A stretch of DNA of 10,571 bases from CAYRZL01 sp964428795 (GCA_964428795.1 CAYRZL010000084.1:1-10571); one strand, 5' to 3'; counted from the first letter of the stretch, positions 1-7,330 are shown. Translations and numbers: made by a program. The notes: generated from the sequence alone by a model not told the origin.

Positions 1-45
1 ATATTAAAATACTCACATGAGAAAAAACGTTATGATAAATAATAT

Positions 46-69
46 CAGGAACAGAATCAGGAATAGAAA
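46..69. repeat. 12-bp imperfect tandem repeat upstream of nuoE
   Basis: CAGGAACAGAAT (46-57) is followed directly by CAGGAATAGAAA (58-69), matching at 10 of 12 positions. It lies just upstream of the ribosome-binding site of the nuoE-like gene. I see no convincing promoter in positions 1-85; TATGAT at 31-36 resembles a -10 box but has no good -35. The operon promoter may lie left of the window. Confidence 0.4.
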
Positions 70-85
70 GGGATAGGGCTTAAAA

Positions 86-616
86 ATGAGTAAATGTAAT
101 TGCAAACAGGCCTGTGCAGAAGCGTTGCTTAGGGAAGGCATCGATGTAAATCTGCTTACGCCTGTTCTGGAAGAATATAAGGATGTACAGGGCAGCCTGA
201 TTACGATCCTGCAAAAAGCACAGGATCTGTACGGGTATCTGCCCATCGATCTGCTGAATTATATCGCAATTGAGACTGGAAATAAACCGGCAAAAGTATT
301 GGGCGTTGTGACATTTTATGCTCAGTTTCGTCTCATGCCTACGGGCAAATATCTGATCATGCTGTGTCAGGGAACAGCCTGTCATGTAAACGGATCCGAG
401 GGAATTGAGGAAGCAATTTTCGAGGAGCTTGGCATCCGTGATGGAGAGACGACAGAGGATGGCATGTTCACCTTAAAGGATGTGGCATGTCTGGGCTGCT
501 GCTCTTTATCTCCGGTCATGATGATCAATAAGGACACTTACGGAACACTGACTCCTGCCAAAACAAAAGAAATTCTCAGAGGTATTCGTCAGAAAGAACA
601 GGAGGCGGCGGAATGA
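86..616 (+). CDS. nuoE: NuoE/HydC-like [2Fe-2S] subunit of an electron-bifurcating NAD(P)H complex
   Basis: This is the 24-kDa NuoE-type subunit, a thioredoxin-fold [2Fe-2S] protein that partners the NuoF flavoprotein encoded next. The cluster ligands are visible as C94-x4-C99 (CQGTAC) and C135-x3-C139 (CLGCC), the family spacing. A helical N-terminal part (about residues 20-75) precedes the thioredoxin-like domain. At 176 residues it has the usual family length. The extreme N-terminus carries three extra cysteines (C4, C6, C10) that are not part of the standard cluster motif. The ATG at 86 is preceded by AGGG at 75-78 with 7-nt spacing. Its TGA overlaps the next ATG (ATGA at 613-616), which implies translational coupling. 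In HydABC and Stn complexes this subunit completes the bifurcating core with the NuoF homologue. The family is certain; the complex assignment rests on the neighbours. Confidence 0.92.
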   Translation: MSKCNCKQACAEALLREGIDVNLLTPVLEEYKDVQGSLITILQKAQDLYGYLPIDLLNYIAIETGNKPAKVLGVVTFYAQFRLMPTGKYLIMLCQGTACHVNGSEGIEEAIFEELGIRDGETTEDGMFTLKDVACLGCCSLSPVMMINKDTYGTLTPAKTKEILRGIRQKEQEAAE

Positions 617-2361
617 AAATTATAGTAGGAAAAGGAAGCTGCGGTATTGCCGCAGGCGCAAATAAAGTATCTGATGCCATTGCACAGTATGCGGCGGATA
701 AAAAAGCAGATATCAGCGTAGGTGTTACCGGATGTATCGGTATGTGTTATTTAGAGCCGATCATGGATGTGATTCGTGAGGACGGTACGCAGACTACCTA
801 TGTAAAAGTGACAGAAAAGGCAGTGGAGCAGATATTGGATGCGGAGCTGATGGGGAATGTCTGTCAGGAATATGAGATTTCACAAGAAGATCTTGAGATC
901 AAAGAGAAACAGACGCGAATTGCACTGAGAAACTGCGGTATCATCGATCCGGAAAATATGAATGAGTACATAGCAAGAGGCGGATACCGTTCCATCGAAA
1001 AATGTATCAAAGAGATGACTCCCGATGAAGTAATCGAGGAGATCAAGGTTTCCGGTCTGGCAGGACGAGGGGGAGCAGGATTCCCCACATGGTTTAAGTG
1101 GAATGCGGCAAGAAGCGCAAAGGGTGAGAAAAAATATGTGATCTGCAATGCGGACGAGGGCGATCCGGGTGCGTTCATGGATCGCGCGGTTATCGAGGGA
1201 GATCCCCATACGCTGATCGAGGGTATGCTCATCGGTGCTTATGCAATGGGCAGTGATGAAGGTATAGTATATGTGCGTGCGGAGTACCCGCTGGCTATTA
1301 TCCGGTTGAATAAGGCAATTCTGGATGCAAGAGAAAAAGGATATTTAGGAAAGAATATTTTCGGTTCTGATTTTAGTTTTGATCTTCGTATCAAAGCCGG
1401 AGCAGGTGCGTTTGTATGTGGTGAGGAGACGGCGTTGATCGCATCTTTGGAGGGTGAGCGCGGTATGCCCCGCTTAAAACCGCCATTTCCGGCGCAGAAA
1501 GGTTACTGGCAGAAGCCTTCCAATATAAATAATGTAGAAACCTATGCGAATGTGGCGTGGATCATTGCAAACGGAGGGGCAGCTTTTGCGGCTCTCGGAA
1601 CACCGGACAGCAAAGGAACAAAAGTGTTTGCCCTGACCGGAAAGATCAAAAAAGGCGGTCTGGTGGAGATTCCTATGGGAGCTACGATCCGGGAAGTAAT
1701 CTACGATATCGGGGGCGGTATCAAGAACGATCATGCATTCAAGGCTGTCCAGATGGGCGGACCTTCCGGCGGATGTATTCCTGCGGATCTGATTGATACC
1801 CAGATCGATTATAAAAAACTGGCGGCTACCGGAGCGATCATGGGTTCCGGCGGTATGGTTGTTATGGATGAAACAACCTGTATGGTGGACATGGCGCGTT
1901 TCTTCTTAGATTTCACCTGCAAGGAGAGCTGTGGAAAATGTATCCACTGTCGTTTGGGCACCAAGCGTATGCTTGAGATTTTGACACGTATCACAAAAGG
2001 CGAAGGACGGGACGGAGATATTGAGCTGTTGGAGGATCTGGCAATTCAGATCAAAAATTCTTCTCTCTGCGGACTGGGACAGACTGCACCGAACCCGGTT
2101 TTGACGACGCTGAAGTATTTCCGGAATGAGTATGAGGATCATATTTACCGTAAAAAATGTACTGCACATCAGTGCAGTGCACTGGTTTCTTATGAGATCA
2201 ATGCTAAGAAGTGCAAGGGCTGTACGCTGTGTGCAAGAAACTGTCCGGTTCAGGCGATTACTGGAACCGTAAAAGAACCTCATGTTATCAACACAGACAT
2301 CTGCATCAAGTGTGGAAAATGTGCATCAAGCTGTAAGTTTGACGCTGTGATCGTGGATTAG
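613..2361 (+). CDS. nuoF: NuoF/HydB-like NADH-binding FMN iron-sulfur subunit with C-terminal 2x[4Fe-4S] ferredoxin domain
   Basis: This 582-residue flavoprotein binds NADH and FMN and is the likely site of electron bifurcation between NAD(H) and ferredoxin. Its domains run in order. Residues 1-90 form a thioredoxin-like domain with C10, C41 and C45. The Rossmann-like FMN/NADH core starts at GLAGRGGAGFPTW (148-160) and includes CNADEGDPGAF and GAGAFVCGEETAL. The [4Fe-4S] site is ESCGKCIHC (C440, C443, C446) plus C486. A C-terminal ferredoxin domain carries two CxxCxxCxxxC sets (C534/537/540/544 and C564/567/570/574). Complex I NuoF lacks the N- and C-terminal additions, whereas HydB-type bifurcating subunits have them. 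The start follows AGGAGG (600-605, 7-nt spacing) and overlaps the upstream gene by 4 nt. The fusion protein gene starts 17 nt downstream. Only three cysteines are visible in the N-terminal domain, so that cluster's fourth ligand is unresolved. Confidence 0.93.
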   Translation: MKIIVGKGSCGIAAGANKVSDAIAQYAADKKADISVGVTGCIGMCYLEPIMDVIREDGTQTTYVKVTEKAVEQILDAELMGNVCQEYEISQEDLEIKEKQTRIALRNCGIIDPENMNEYIARGGYRSIEKCIKEMTPDEVIEEIKVSGLAGRGGAGFPTWFKWNAARSAKGEKKYVICNADEGDPGAFMDRAVIEGDPHTLIEGMLIGAYAMGSDEGIVYVRAEYPLAIIRLNKAILDAREKGYLGKNIFGSDFSFDLRIKAGAGAFVCGEETALIASLEGERGMPRLKPPFPAQKGYWQKPSNINNVETYANVAWIIANGGAAFAALGTPDSKGTKVFALTGKIKKGGLVEIPMGATIREVIYDIGGGIKNDHAFKAVQMGGPSGGCIPADLIDTQIDYKKLAATGAIMGSGGMVVMDETTCMVDMARFFLDFTCKESCGKCIHCRLGTKRMLEILTRITKGEGRDGDIELLEDLAIQIKNSSLCGLGQTAPNPVLTTLKYFRNEYEDHIYRKKCTAHQCSALVSYEINAKKCKGCTLCARNCPVQAITGTVKEPHVINTDICIKCGKCASSCKFDAVIVD

Positions 2362-2378
2362 TAAGGAGGTTCAGAACA

Positions 2379-5300
2379 ATGGCGAAGTTAAGATTAAATA
2401 TAAACGGAATAGAAGTGACCGGATATGACGGTCAGACAATTTTAGAGGTTGCAAAAGAGAATGGGATTGAGATTCCAACCCTCTGCTATGATGAGCGTGT
2501 GGCTGTATACGGAGCCTGCGGTCTGTGTGTGGTAGAGATGGAGGGAAGCCCGAAGCTGCTGCGCGCCTGTGCCACAACTATTTCTGAGGGAATGGTGATA
2601 AAAACGGACACGCCGAAGGTGATCGCCTCCAGAAAAGCTGCGCTGGAGCTGCTTTTGTCCGATCATAACGGAGACTGCCGCCCACCCTGCGCACTGGCAT
2701 GTCCGGCTCAGACGGACTGTCAGGGGTATGTAGGAATGGTGGCCAACGGACAGTACAAGGAGGCTGTAAAGCTGGTAAAAGACAGATTTCCGTTCCCGGC
2801 GTCCATCGGACGCGTATGCCCGCATCCTTGTGAGACAGCATGTCGTCGCCAGTTGGTGGAAGAGCCGATTTCCATAGCACATATCAAGAGCTTTATCGGT
2901 GATAAAGATTTGGAGAGCGGTGATCCGTATATGCCGGAGGTTGGAGCGCCTACCGGGCATACGATTGCAGTCGTAGGAGGAGGACCGGCAGGACTGACCG
3001 CAGCATATCAACTGCGCAGAAAAGGACATGAGGTGGCAGTTTATGATGCAATGCCGAAGATGGGCGGTATGCTTCGCTACGGGATCCCCCAGTATCGTCT
3101 GCCGAAGGAGATTCTGGATGAAGAGATCGGTCTGATCGAGGGAATGGGTGTAGAGATGCGGCCCAGCCGCAAGATCGGACGTGATGTGTCTTTTAGCTAT
3201 TTGAGAAAGAAATATGATGCGGTAGTCGTATCCGTCGGTGCATGGAAGAGCATTCAGATGGGTATTCCGGGTGAAGATAATGCAAATGTCTATGGCGGTA
3301 TTGATTTTCTGCGCAAAGTGGCTATGGATGAGGATATTTTCATCGGTCAGAATGTGGCTGTCGTAGGAGGTGGAAACACCGCTATGGATGCCTGCCGCAC
3401 TGCGGTGCGTCTGGGCGCAAAGAATGTATATTGTATTTACCGCCGGACCAGAGATGAGATGCCGGCAGAGGACATCGAGATCGAAGAGGCGCAGGAGGAA
3501 GGCGTTATCTTTAAATATCTGAGCAATCCGACAGAGATCGTGTCTGCGCCGGACGGACGTATTGAGTGCGTAAAGGTTCAGAAGATGGAGCTGGGTGAAC
3601 CGGATGCCAGCGGAAGGAGACGTCCGATTCCGGTGGAAGGAGCCATTGAGGATGTGAAGATTTCCTGTCTGATCATGGCATTGGGACAGAGACTGGATAT
3701 TGACGGTTTTGAGGATTTGGAGCGTACAAAAAAAGGTACTATTGCAGCGGATGAAACGACATACCGCACGAATCTGGACAATGTATTTGCCTGTGGTGAG
3801 GCGACAAACAAAGGTCCGGGTATTGCGGTTGCATCTATTGGAGATGCGATCAAGGCTGCGGATGTGATAGACAGCTATCTGAAAGGAAATCCGACTCCTT
3901 ATAAGAAACCGTATGTGGTGGAGCGGACCGATATTACGGAGGAAACATTTGCGGACCGCGAAAGGATCGCAAGAGCGAAAATGTCACATCTGTCCGCAGA
4001 GGCGAGACGTGATAATTTCCACGAGGTAAACGACGGATATACCGAGGAACAGGCAAAATGTGAGGCGAGCCGCTGCTTAGAGTGCGGCTGCCACGATTAT
4101 TATGAGTGCAAGCTGATCGCTTACGCAAACAGCTATGATGTACATCCGGAGAAATACGACGGAGACACACACGCCAGAACTATTGACAATACCCATCCGT
4201 TTATCGACCGTAATCCGGATAAATGTATTCTCTGCGGACTCTGCGTGAGAGTGTGTGATGAGGTTATGGGGCGTACCGCGCTAGGTCTGGTGGGACGCGG
4301 CTTTGATACAATCGTAAAACCTGCATTGGATATGCCTTTGCGTGAGACCGATTGTATCTCCTGCGGACAGTGTATCAATCTGTGCCCGACAGGTGCTTTG
4401 GGTGAAAAGGATGTATACAGAAAACGGGTTCCTGCAGAGACTACATGCACGACAACTGCCTGTGCTTTTTGCAGCGTGGGATGTAAAACTACGATTCAGA
4501 CTGCGGGAAGCGTGATGGTGAAATCCACGCCGGATGAGGAGCATAAGGGAACCCTGTGTGTCAATGGACGTTTTGGTTATGGCAAACAGGTAGAAGCAGA
4601 CCGTATCAAACGCCCGATGGTGCGCAAGAACGGTGAACTGTGTGAGGTAGCGTGGGAAGAAGCATTCCTCTATGTGGCAAAGAAGCTTCAGAGTGTGGCC
4701 TCCCGGTATGGAAAAGACGCAGTGGCAGCGGCGGTTTCCGATAAATTTACAAGTGAAGATATCTATATGGCGAAAAAATATGCGGATTGTATTATGAAAT
4801 CACCGTATTTGTTCAGTTACAGCCGCATTTCGGGAGGTGCTTCCCAGGTGCTCGGCATGGATGGTTCTACCTGTAAGATCGAAGAGCTTTTGTCCACAGA
4901 CCTGATCGTTTTGGTAAGTACAAATCTGATGGAGGAGCACGCTTCCCTCGGTGTGAAAGTGCGTCAGGCAAAAATGCGGGGAGCAAAGACGATTGTGATC
5001 TCAGATCTGCCGGATTCTCAGGAGGCAGAGGAAGCAGATTTGTATCTGCAGGCAGAAGATATGTCTGTGTTAAAGGGAATTTTGAAAGCACTGATTGATG
5101 CAGGAAGGACCGCAGAAGGCGTAGAGCTGCTGAAAGAATCTGTAAAGGACTGCCCGGTAACGGAGGAGTTCAGACAGGCAGCGGATATGCTGATCTCTGC
5201 GAAAAAAGCTATTATCGTGGCGGAGCAGTCCTGGCTTACCGCAGAAGCTTCCAAGGCAGCGGCGGATATTGCGGTGCTCAGCGGTCATATAGGAAGTCCG

Positions 5301-5849
5301 AGAAACGGATTTTTACAGATAAAGGCAAACGCCAATTCACAGGGACTCTGTGATATGGGAATTGCTTCCTATGAAGATGTGGCAGAGGTAATTGACAGCG
5401 AGAAGATTCAGGCGATGTTTATCATCGGTGAGGATATCCCGGGATTTGACCGCAGCGGTAAAGAATTTGTGGCTGTGCAGGATATCTATCTGACAGAGAC
5501 TGCAAAACAGGCAGACGCTGTTCTTCCGGCAATCTCCCTGGTGGAGAGCGCAGGTCATGTGACAAGCTGTGACGGAACGGTATCTGAAGTAAAATCGGCA
5601 ATTCCGGCATTGAGTCTGCCAAACTGGAAAGTGCTGCAGGGTATCTCAAATGCCATGAAACAGCATTATGACTTTGCGGATGAGACCGATATTGCAAGGC
5701 AGATGCAGGAGCGTCATGCAGTGAAAGCAGGGGTGCTCAACCCGGTACTTCAGCCGGTGGCAGATGGAGCCATGTATCAGCGGCGGGCTAACACAAGTGT
5801 GGCAGTGAACCGGTTTAAAGAATTGTTGAAAAGTGAAGGATTGGCATAA
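2379..5849 (+). CDS. stnC: StnC-like fusion: GltD/NfnB-type NADPH-FAD module plus NuoG-like iron-sulfur domain
   Basis: This 1156-residue protein is the probable NADPH-reacting subunit of a Stn-type transhydrogenase. The N-terminal [2Fe-2S] domain has C36, C47, C50 and C64. A cysteine-rich linker follows (H96, C100, C104, C108, C114; then C147, C151, C155). The GltD-like module has an FAD site at GGGPAG (200-205), a second Rossmann motif GGGNTAMD (330-337) with R355-R356 typical of NADPH binding, and an FAD C-terminal motif GEATNKGPG. Two [4Fe-4S] clusters follow (C616/619/622/626 and C659/662/665/669), then a molybdoenzyme-type cluster (C695/698/702/727) and a NuoG-like domain. The Sec/Cys-His pair of formate dehydrogenases is S818-G819 here, and the C-terminal molybdopterin-binding domain is absent, so formate dehydrogenase activity is unlikely despite the similarity. 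There is no H-cluster domain. AGGAGG lies at 2364-2369. The Stn assignment is inference from domain order and partners; an SfrAB-like NADPH oxidoreductase is the main alternative. Confidence 0.82.
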   Translation: MAKLRLNINGIEVTGYDGQTILEVAKENGIEIPTLCYDERVAVYGACGLCVVEMEGSPKLLRACATTISEGMVIKTDTPKVIASRKAALELLLSDHNGDCRPPCALACPAQTDCQGYVGMVANGQYKEAVKLVKDRFPFPASIGRVCPHPCETACRRQLVEEPISIAHIKSFIGDKDLESGDPYMPEVGAPTGHTIAVVGGGPAGLTAAYQLRRKGHEVAVYDAMPKMGGMLRYGIPQYRLPKEILDEEIGLIEGMGVEMRPSRKIGRDVSFSYLRKKYDAVVVSVGAWKSIQMGIPGEDNANVYGGIDFLRKVAMDEDIFIGQNVAVVGGGNTAMDACRTAVRLGAKNVYCIYRRTRDEMPAEDIEIEEAQEEGVIFKYLSNPTEIVSAPDGRIECVKVQKMELGEPDASGRRRPIPVEGAIEDVKISCLIMALGQRLDIDGFEDLERTKKGTIAADETTYRTNLDNVFACGEATNKGPGIAVASIGDAIKAADVIDSYLKGNPTPYKKPYVVERTDITEETFADRERIARAKMSHLSAEARRDNFHEVNDGYTEEQAKCEASRCLECGCHDYYECKLIAYANSYDVHPEKYDGDTHARTIDNTHPFIDRNPDKCILCGLCVRVCDEVMGRTALGLVGRGFDTIVKPALDMPLRETDCISCGQCINLCPTGALGEKDVYRKRVPAETTCTTTACAFCSVGCKTTIQTAGSVMVKSTPDEEHKGTLCVNGRFGYGKQVEADRIKRPMVRKNGELCEVAWEEAFLYVAKKLQSVASRYGKDAVAAAVSDKFTSEDIYMAKKYADCIMKSPYLFSYSRISGGASQVLGMDGSTCKIEELLSTDLIVLVSTNLMEEHASLGVKVRQAKMRGAKTIVISDLPDSQEAEEADLYLQAEDMSVLKGILKALIDAGRTAEGVELLKESVKDCPVTEEFRQAADMLISAKKAIIVAEQSWLTAEASKAAADIAVLSGHIGSPRNGFLQIKANANSQGLCDMGIASYEDVAEVIDSEKIQAMFIIGEDIPGFDRSGKEFVAVQDIYLTETAKQADAVLPAISLVESAGHVTSCDGTVSEVKSAIPALSLPNWKVLQGISNAMKQHYDFADETDIARQMQERHAVKAGVLNPVLQPVADGAMYQRRANTSVAVNRFKELLKSEGLA

Positions 5850-5880
5850 AACAGGATGGGGGATTATCCCCCATCCTGTT
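5850..5880. terminator. Bidirectional hairpin terminator closing the operon
   Basis: A perfect 14-bp inverted repeat (arms 5850-5863 and 5867-5880, loop TTA) begins at the base after the stnC stop codon. The stem is GC-rich in its upper half. On the + strand only two T residues end the stem before CAG. On the - strand the hairpin is followed by TTTATG, so it could also stop transcription arriving from the hydrolase pseudogene. It probably serves both convergent units. Confidence 0.8.
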
Positions 5881-5911
5881 CAGTTGATGAAATAATCTTA
5901 TGGTCTGTGTT

Positions 5912-6352
5912 TTAAAAGCCAGGCAAGAATATCCTGATGATGGCGCCATGAAGTCCTTTTCCATGAAAAGCAAGATATTTGCGTAGCATATAGGAGCCCA
6001 TGCTGTGTCCAAGCATATAATATGGAAGATCCGGATACTGTTTTTGCATTCTGCTGCGTAGGCAGTGCATATCTTTTATAATGATGTCACTTGGATGATC
6101 AGGTGTCATATATCCCCAATCATCTGTCGTTTTTACAGAATCTCCATGCCCAAGGTGATCATTGGCGCAGACCAGAAAACCATGATCTGTAAGAAATTCT
6201 GCAAATTTGTCATATCACTCCTTGTACTCTACCATGCCATGTGCCAGTTGGATGACAGCCAAAGGTTTTGTCTCTGCCGGAAGCCACATTTTTGCCGATA
6301 TTTGCGTTTCCCCGTCGGCTGACAGGTAATTAAAATATTTTTCCTCTGCCAT
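5912..6352 (-). pseudogene. Alpha/beta hydrolase (lysophospholipase/S33 type), internal stop and C-terminal truncation
   Basis: Read on the minus strand from the ATG at 6352, one frame gives a typical serine hydrolase N-terminus: MAEEKYFNYLSADGETQIS, then QLAHGMVEYKE with the HG oxyanion motif, then an in-frame TGA at 6217-6215 (codon 46). The same frame continues as YDKFAEFLTDHGFLVCANDH and reaches the nucleophile elbow GHSMGS (S117). Relatives usually have arginine at the stop position (ER-YD), so a CGA-to-TGA change is likely. The frame ends at 5912 after 146 codons, where the family normally has about 300 residues. The catalytic Asp and His are therefore missing. A ribosome-binding site (AGGGGG) precedes the ATG. 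The intact TetR gene is divergent and was probably its regulator. Both defects make it a broken gene with good confidence; the natural substrate cannot be told. Confidence 0.85.
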
Positions 6353-6409
6353 GAGAAATCCCCCTTTTTTATCCCAAATGTTTTCTCCTTGAAGTATGAT
6401 TCGTTTTTC

Positions 6410-6438
6410 TTTACATTACAAATTGTAGCACATATATC
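6410..6438 (+). promoter_or_regulatory. Divergent promoter region and candidate TetR operator
   Basis: For tetR, TTTACA (6410-6415) and TATATC (6433-6438) lie 17 nt apart. For the opposite strand, an extended -10 TGCTACAAT reads from 6430 to 6422 and points to the hydrolase pseudogene. The 11-bp palindrome TACAAATTGTA (6417-6427) sits inside both promoters, a position suited to autoregulation by the TetR protein. It is shorter than many TetR operators, so the operator call is tentative. Confidence 0.5.
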
Positions 6439-6474
6439 TGTTGTGTATGTCGGACAAAACAGGAGGAAATGTAC

Positions 6475-6987
6475 ATGAATCTGCATAAGGAAGAGCATTT
6501 GGTTGTGGAACAGAGTTTAACAGAAGTCCTTTTTCGTCTTATGAGAAAAAAAGCGTTTTCTGAGATAACCGTAACCGAGTTGGTTAAATGTGCGGGAGTA
6601 GCCCGTTCTACTTATTACAGAAACTATTATTCTAAAGAAGATATTATTAAAAAATTTATAAGCAATGTTTTTGAAAACTTTTGTAAGGAATATCCGGCAA
6701 AATCCATAAAAGACAGGCTGAGTAATGTCTATTTTGAACGGGTGGCGAAATATGTATTCCGGTATCGTGATCGTCTTTCGCTTATCCATAAAGCCGGTCT
6801 CTCATCCCTTTATCTGGAAAGCCTGAATAGCTATTTTCTGGAAACGTTAGATAGTGATGCTTCTGCGGATGAGGGAAATAAAATATATATCTATGCACTG
6901 GCAGGCGCACAATTTAATCTTATATTTAATTATCTTTTGGAGAATCAGGGCGATGAATCTCTTGACAGAAGCTCAAAATACTTATAA
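6475..6987 (+). CDS. TetR/AcrR-family transcriptional regulator
   Basis: This 170-residue protein is a one-domain-pair TetR-type regulator, a DNA-binding dimer controlled by a small ligand. The N-terminal DNA-binding domain is clear: residues 10-52 contain ITVTELVKCAGVARSTYYRN, the TetR helix-turn-helix with the characteristic STYYRNYYSKEDI continuation. The C-terminal ligand domain (about 60-170) is not recognisable in detail. AGGAGG at 6461-6466 is 8 nt from the ATG at 6475 but only 2 nt from another in-frame ATG at 6469, so 6475 is the better start. It is divergent from the broken alpha/beta hydrolase gene, the usual layout of a TetR repressor and its target. If that was its only target, the regulator is now orphaned. 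Its last codons overlap the promoter of the downstream tRNA gene. Confidence 0.88.
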   Translation: MNLHKEEHLVVEQSLTEVLFRLMRKKAFSEITVTELVKCAGVARSTYYRNYYSKEDIIKKFISNVFENFCKEYPAKSIKDRLSNVYFERVAKYVFRYRDRLSLIHKAGLSSLYLESLNSYFLETLDSDASADEGNKIYIYALAGAQFNLIFNYLLENQGDESLDRSSKYL

Positions 6988-6990
6988 AAT
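6962..6990 (+). promoter_or_regulatory. Promoter of tRNA-Ser inside the tetR 3' end
   Basis: TTGACA (6962-6967) is a perfect -35 box, and 17 nt later comes TAAAAT (6985-6990). The -35 lies in the last codons of tetR and the -10 includes the tetR stop codon (6985-6987). Transcription would begin about 10-15 nt before the tRNA 5' end at 7013. Confidence 0.7.
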
Positions 6991-7012
6991 ATACAAGTTA
7001 ATTCATATAGTA

Positions 7013-7101
7013 GGAGACGTACCCAAGCGGCTGAAGGGTCCGGATTCGAAATCCGGTAGGTCGGCTTCGCCGGCGCGGGGGTTCAAATCCCCCCGTCTCC
7101 G
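7013..7101 (+). tRNA. tRNA-Ser(CGA)
   Basis: The full cloverleaf can be drawn. Acceptor GGAGACG (7013-7019) pairs with CGTCTCC (7094-7100), and the discriminator is G7101. The anticodon stem is CCGGA/TCCGG with a 7-nt loop and anticodon CGA at 7047-7049, which reads serine UCG. A long variable arm (about 7057-7076) with a stem closed by CTTCG is the type II mark of serine tRNAs. The T stem is GGGGG/CCCCC (7077-7081, 7089-7093) with loop TTCAAAT. CCA is not encoded; a short T run follows directly. Confidence 0.97.
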
Positions 7102-7152
7102 TTTTTAAATAAGCGCAAAGTCGTTGAAAAAATGTGGTTTTTAGTGACTTTC

Positions 7153-7185
7153 CAGAACGATTGTTCTGATAACTCGTGATAACTC
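7153..7185. promoter_or_regulatory. SOS-box-like palindrome with adjoining 10-bp-period repeat
   Basis: CAGAAC-GATT-GTTCTG (7153-7168) is a perfect 6-bp inverted repeat whose core GAAC-N4-GTTC matches the Firmicutes LexA/DinR box core. The outermost consensus C/G pair is A/T here. GATAACTC follows twice (7168-7175 and 7178-7185), spaced one helical turn apart. No clear promoter overlaps it, and the next gene starts 145 nt downstream. Confidence 0.4.
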
Positions 7186-7234
7186 TTATAAAAATGTTGA
7201 GAAAGGAGATCTTGCATAAGTGCTATCATAGATG

Positions 7235-7262
7235 AATCGATTATATATCGGTTTATTTTTTT
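7235..7262 (+). terminator. Weak hairpin plus T-tract
   Basis: AATCGAT (7235-7241) can pair with ATCGGTT (7247-7253, one G-U pair) around a 5-nt loop, followed by TA and seven T residues (7256-7262). The stem is short and AT-rich, so it is a weak intrinsic terminator at best. It would stop read-through from the tRNA gene. Confidence 0.35.
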
Positions 7263-7281
7263 GCAAAAAAACGTATAAGAA
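7244..7281 (+). repeat. Left copy of a diverged T7/A7-CGTATAAGAA repeat
   Basis: The copy reads ATATCGGTTTA, then the 16-bp palindrome TTTTTTTGCAAAAAAA (7256-7271), then CGTATAAGAA (7272-7281). A second copy in the same orientation lies at 9538-9586. The shared blocks appear in the same order. Confidence 0.45.
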
Positions 7282-7330
7282 TAGTGTAGTCAGGTCTATG
7301 CTACAAATAATACGAAAGGCGTGATGCAAA

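Noticed and set aside
864..1232. Minus-strand open frames inside the nuoF-like gene
   Set aside because: They are shadows of a gene with unmistakable cluster and flavin motifs and have no homology-like features of their own.
2442..3029. 195-codon minus-strand frame
   Set aside because: It lies wholly inside the stnC-like gene opposite its cysteine-rich region; the Cys- and Ser-rich composition is that of an antisense frame.
2379..5849. Formate dehydrogenase alpha subunit or [FeFe]-hydrogenase as the product
   Set aside because: The catalytic Sec/Cys-His is replaced by Ser-Gly, the C-terminal molybdopterin-binding domain is absent and there are no H-cluster motifs.
6854..7108. Open frame on the + strand ending with a peptide like KRLKGPDSKSGRSASPARGF
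   Set aside because: It is the translation of the tRNA-Ser gene, a common artefact, joined to a shadow frame of tetR.
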